A stretch of 25,369 bases of DNA. Origin: an uncultured Clostridia bacterium (lineage in GTDB: Bacteria > Bacillota > Clostridia > Christensenellales > Borkfalkiaceae). The translations under genes were made by a program, and so were the position numbers. The first letter of the stretch is position 1, and every line of letters begins with the position of its first letter. The stretch is from NCBI GenBank assembly GCA_904501795.1, contig CAJGCK010000011.1, positions 1 to 25,369 of the forward strand. The letters run 5' to 3'. The notes under the pieces were generated by a model. The model ran no database searches. It saw nothing but the letters and a program-made list of their open reading frames with translations, and was not told where the DNA came from. Shown one piece after another: positions 23,390-25,369 of this stretch.

Positions 23390-25300
23390 CTATATATCAA
23401 GGTCGGTTACGAGTTTTGCGTTCTTTTCTATGAAATCACGGCGCATCTCGGGATTGTCACCCATAAGCATCGTGAAAGTTTCGTTCGCTTCAACCGCGTC
23501 TTCCATTGTAACGCGAAGTAGGGTTCTTGTTTCAGGGTTCATAGTGGTATCCCACAACTGAGTGGGGTCCATTTCACCAAGACCTTTATAACGTTGTATA
23601 TCACACTTTCCTACTTCGGCTAAATAGTCGTTTAATTCTTTGTCGCTATAAAAATATCTATCAACTTTGTTCTTTGTTGCCTTGTATAGCGGGGGTTGTG
23701 CAATATAAACGTGACCCTTTTCAATCAACGGACGCATAAATCTAAAGAAGAAGGTCAAAAGCAATATTCTTATGTGGCTTCCGTCAACGTCCGCATCGGT
23801 CATACAAATTATTCTGTCGTAACGGAGTTTTGTTTCGTCAAAATCTTCTTTTATGCCTCCGCCGAACGCCGTTATCATCGCTCTTATTTCTTCGTTTTCA
23901 AGTATTCTGTTTATTCTTGCTTTTTCTACGTTAAGAATTTTACCTCTAAGCGGTAAAATCGCTTGGAAACGCCTATCTCTACCTTGTTTTGCACTTCCGC
24001 CTGCAGAGTCACCTTCTACAAGGAAAATTTCGCAAAATGCGGGGTTTTTATCCGAACAATCAGCTAGTTTGCCCGGCAACGTAGTAGATTCTAACGCGCC
24101 TTTACGCCTAGTGCTCTCCCTAGCAAGTCTTGCCGCTTCCCTTGCGCGTTGCGCTGTTAGACATTTCATTAAAATATCACGGGCTTTGGCGGGATTTTCT
24201 TCTAAGAAAGTGCCAAAATGCTCGTTCATCGCCTTGGAAACGTAGTTACGCATTTCGCTATTGCCAAGTTTGGTTTTCGTTTGGCCTTCAAACTGTGGCT
24301 CGGTTAATTTAACCGAAACTACTGCAACCAAGCCTTCCCTAACGTCGTCACTAGAAACCTTTTCTTCGCCCTTAAATACGTTTAATTTTTTACCAAAATC
24401 ATTTATTATTCTAGTCAGTGCACTCTTAAACCCTTCTAAGTGCGTTCCACCTTCTTCCGTGTTTATATTGTTTGCAAACGCATATATCGTTTCACTATAA
24501 GTATCGGTATACTGCATCGCAACTTCCACTTCAGTGTCCCCGTAAAACACGTCGAAGTAAACGGGGTTTTCAAACGACGGGGTTTTATTTGCGCTTAAAT
24601 CTCTAACGAAATGCGCTATACCTCCAACGTAACAAAACTCGTCTTCACGTTCGCGACCTTCCCTTTCGTCTTTAATCTTTATTGTTAAACCTTTGTTAAG
24701 GTAAGCAAGTTCTCTTAAACGAGTTTTAACGGTATCGTAATTAAAGTCAACCGTTTCAAACATCTCCGCATCCGGCATAAAGGTTACGTGAGTGCCCGTA
24801 AAGTCTGCTTCGCCAACAACTTCTAGTCTGTCTTGCGGTATGCCCCTGCGATATAACTGAGAGTGTTTTTTGCCGTTTTGATACACTTCCACTTTAAGCC
24901 ATTCGGAAAGAGCGTTAACAACTGAAAGACCAACGCCGTGTAAACCACCCGAAATCTTGTAGCCTCCGCCACCGAATTTTCCGCCGGCGTGCAATTTTGT
25001 TAGCACGACTTCAACCGCCGAAATCTTTTCGGTATGGTGAATAGCGGTAGGTATTCCTCTACCGTTATCTTTTACCGTGCACGAACAATCTTTATTAAAC
25101 GTTACGGTAATAGTGTCGCAATAGCCACTCAATGCCTCGTCAATAGAGTTGTCCACTATTTCTTGAACGAGATGGTGTAGACCCCTTGCGTCTGTTGAGC
25201 CAATATACATTCCTGGTCTTTTACGAACGGGATCAAGCCCTTCTAATACTTGGATTTGACCTTCGCCGTAATTAGCGTTTACCTTGGTTTGTTCTTCCAT
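23390..25300 (-). CDS. gyrB: DNA gyrase subunit B
   Basis: The ATPase subunit of gyrase. The 636 residues hold the GHKL ATP site (EIVDNSIDEAL, DNGRGIP, GGLHGVGLSVVNAL), the transducer domain, and the Toprim domain with EGDSAGGSAKQGRDR and DADVDGSHI. PLRGKILNVEKAR is the GyrB form rather than the ParE form. It is full length for the short Gram-positive type, without the extra domain of proteobacteria. AAGGTG stands about 6 bases before the ATG. Only 69 bases upstream are visible, and I found no convincing promoter there; it may lie outside the window. Confidence 0.98.
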   Translation of the reverse strand: MEEQTKVNANYGEGQIQVLEGLDPVRKRPGMYIGSTDARGLHHLVQEIVDNSIDEALSGYCDTITVTFNKDCSCTVKDNGRGIPTAIHHTEKISAVEVVLTKLHAGGKFGGGGYKISGGLHGVGLSVVNALSEWLKVEVYQNGKKHSQLYRRGIPQDRLEVVGEADFTGTHVTFMPDAEMFETVDFNYDTVKTRLRELAYLNKGLTIKIKDEREGREREDEFCYVGGIAHFVRDLSANKTPSFENPVYFDVFYGDTEVEVAMQYTDTYSETIYAFANNINTEEGGTHLEGFKSALTRIINDFGKKLNVFKGEEKVSSDDVREGLVAVVSVKLTEPQFEGQTKTKLGNSEMRNYVSKAMNEHFGTFLEENPAKARDILMKCLTAQRAREAARLARESTRRKGALESTTLPGKLADCSDKNPAFCEIFLVEGDSAGGSAKQGRDRRFQAILPLRGKILNVEKARINRILENEEIRAMITAFGGGIKEDFDETKLRYDRIICMTDADVDGSHIRILLLTFFFRFMRPLIEKGHVYIAQPPLYKATKNKVDRYFYSDKELNDYLAEVGKCDIQRYKGLGEMDPTQLWDTTMNPETRTLLRVTMEDAVEANETFTMLMGDNPEMRRDFIEKNAKLVTDLDI

Positions 25301-25369
25301 AATTCACCTTAAAAATTTATTTTTTTTATTAGCCTAAAATAGACACTATTATTTTATCACGTTTGAAAG

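Noticed and set aside
25301..25369. Promoter of gyrB
   Set aside because: No pair of boxes with acceptable spacing is visible in the 69 bases available; the promoter may lie outside the window.

Overview
The window is a low-GC stretch (mid to high 30s percent by eye) of a Firmicutes chromosome, most likely an uncultured Clostridia-type bacterium with endospore-forming ancestry. The evidence is spmA-spmB, a YtxC-family gene, a T-box riboswitch on thrS, a zinc-type ribosomal protein L28, and B. subtilis-like gene neighbourhoods (rpmB divergent from yloU-fakA-recG; metG-tatD-rsmA; ytxC-thrS; gyrB-gyrA). Most of the window is housekeeping genes; 16 of the 20 intact or edge-truncated protein genes lie on the minus strand. 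I see no phage, insertion sequence, CRISPR array or obvious new defence system.

Layout. (1) 1-1962, minus: an amino-sugar operon, a NagB-II-type SIS deaminase followed by nagA (cut by the window edge), with a good vegetative promoter; nagA has no canonical start codon at its N-terminus. (2) 1985-6487: yloU-fakA-recG on the minus strand, divergent from rpmB, with a perfect hairpin just before recG. (3) 6504-9045, minus: rsmA-rdgB-cysK, bounded by bidirectional or intrinsic terminators. (4) 9040-11804, minus: metG-tatD behind a strong promoter. (5) 11795-12890, plus: spmA-spmB behind a sigma-E-like promoter. (6) 12917-15168, minus: thrS with an easily read T-box leader. (7) 15175-18630, minus: a PMCA-like Ca2+ ATPase and ytxC, also behind a sigma-E-like promoter. 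(8) 18640-19271, plus: an adenine phosphoribosyltransferase-type gene; then a minus-strand HAD-IIA phosphatase gene. (9) 20087-20843: a structured, gene-free segment and the collapsed remains of a two-component system (response-regulator head joined to histidine-kinase tail). (10) 20856-25300, minus: gyrB-gyrA.

How the genes work together. NagA and the SIS deaminase turn GlcNAc-6-phosphate into fructose-6-phosphate. FakA and YloU belong to fatty-acid activation and envelope functions. RsmA, L28, MetG and ThrS serve translation; GyrA/GyrB and RecG serve DNA topology and fork repair; RdgB and the phosphoribosyltransferase serve nucleotide hygiene and salvage. The most interesting points are the two sigma-E-like promoters over spmAB and the Ca2+ ATPase-ytxC pair, the collapsed two-component locus, the missing nagA start, and the unexplained hairpin-rich segment near 20154-20241.
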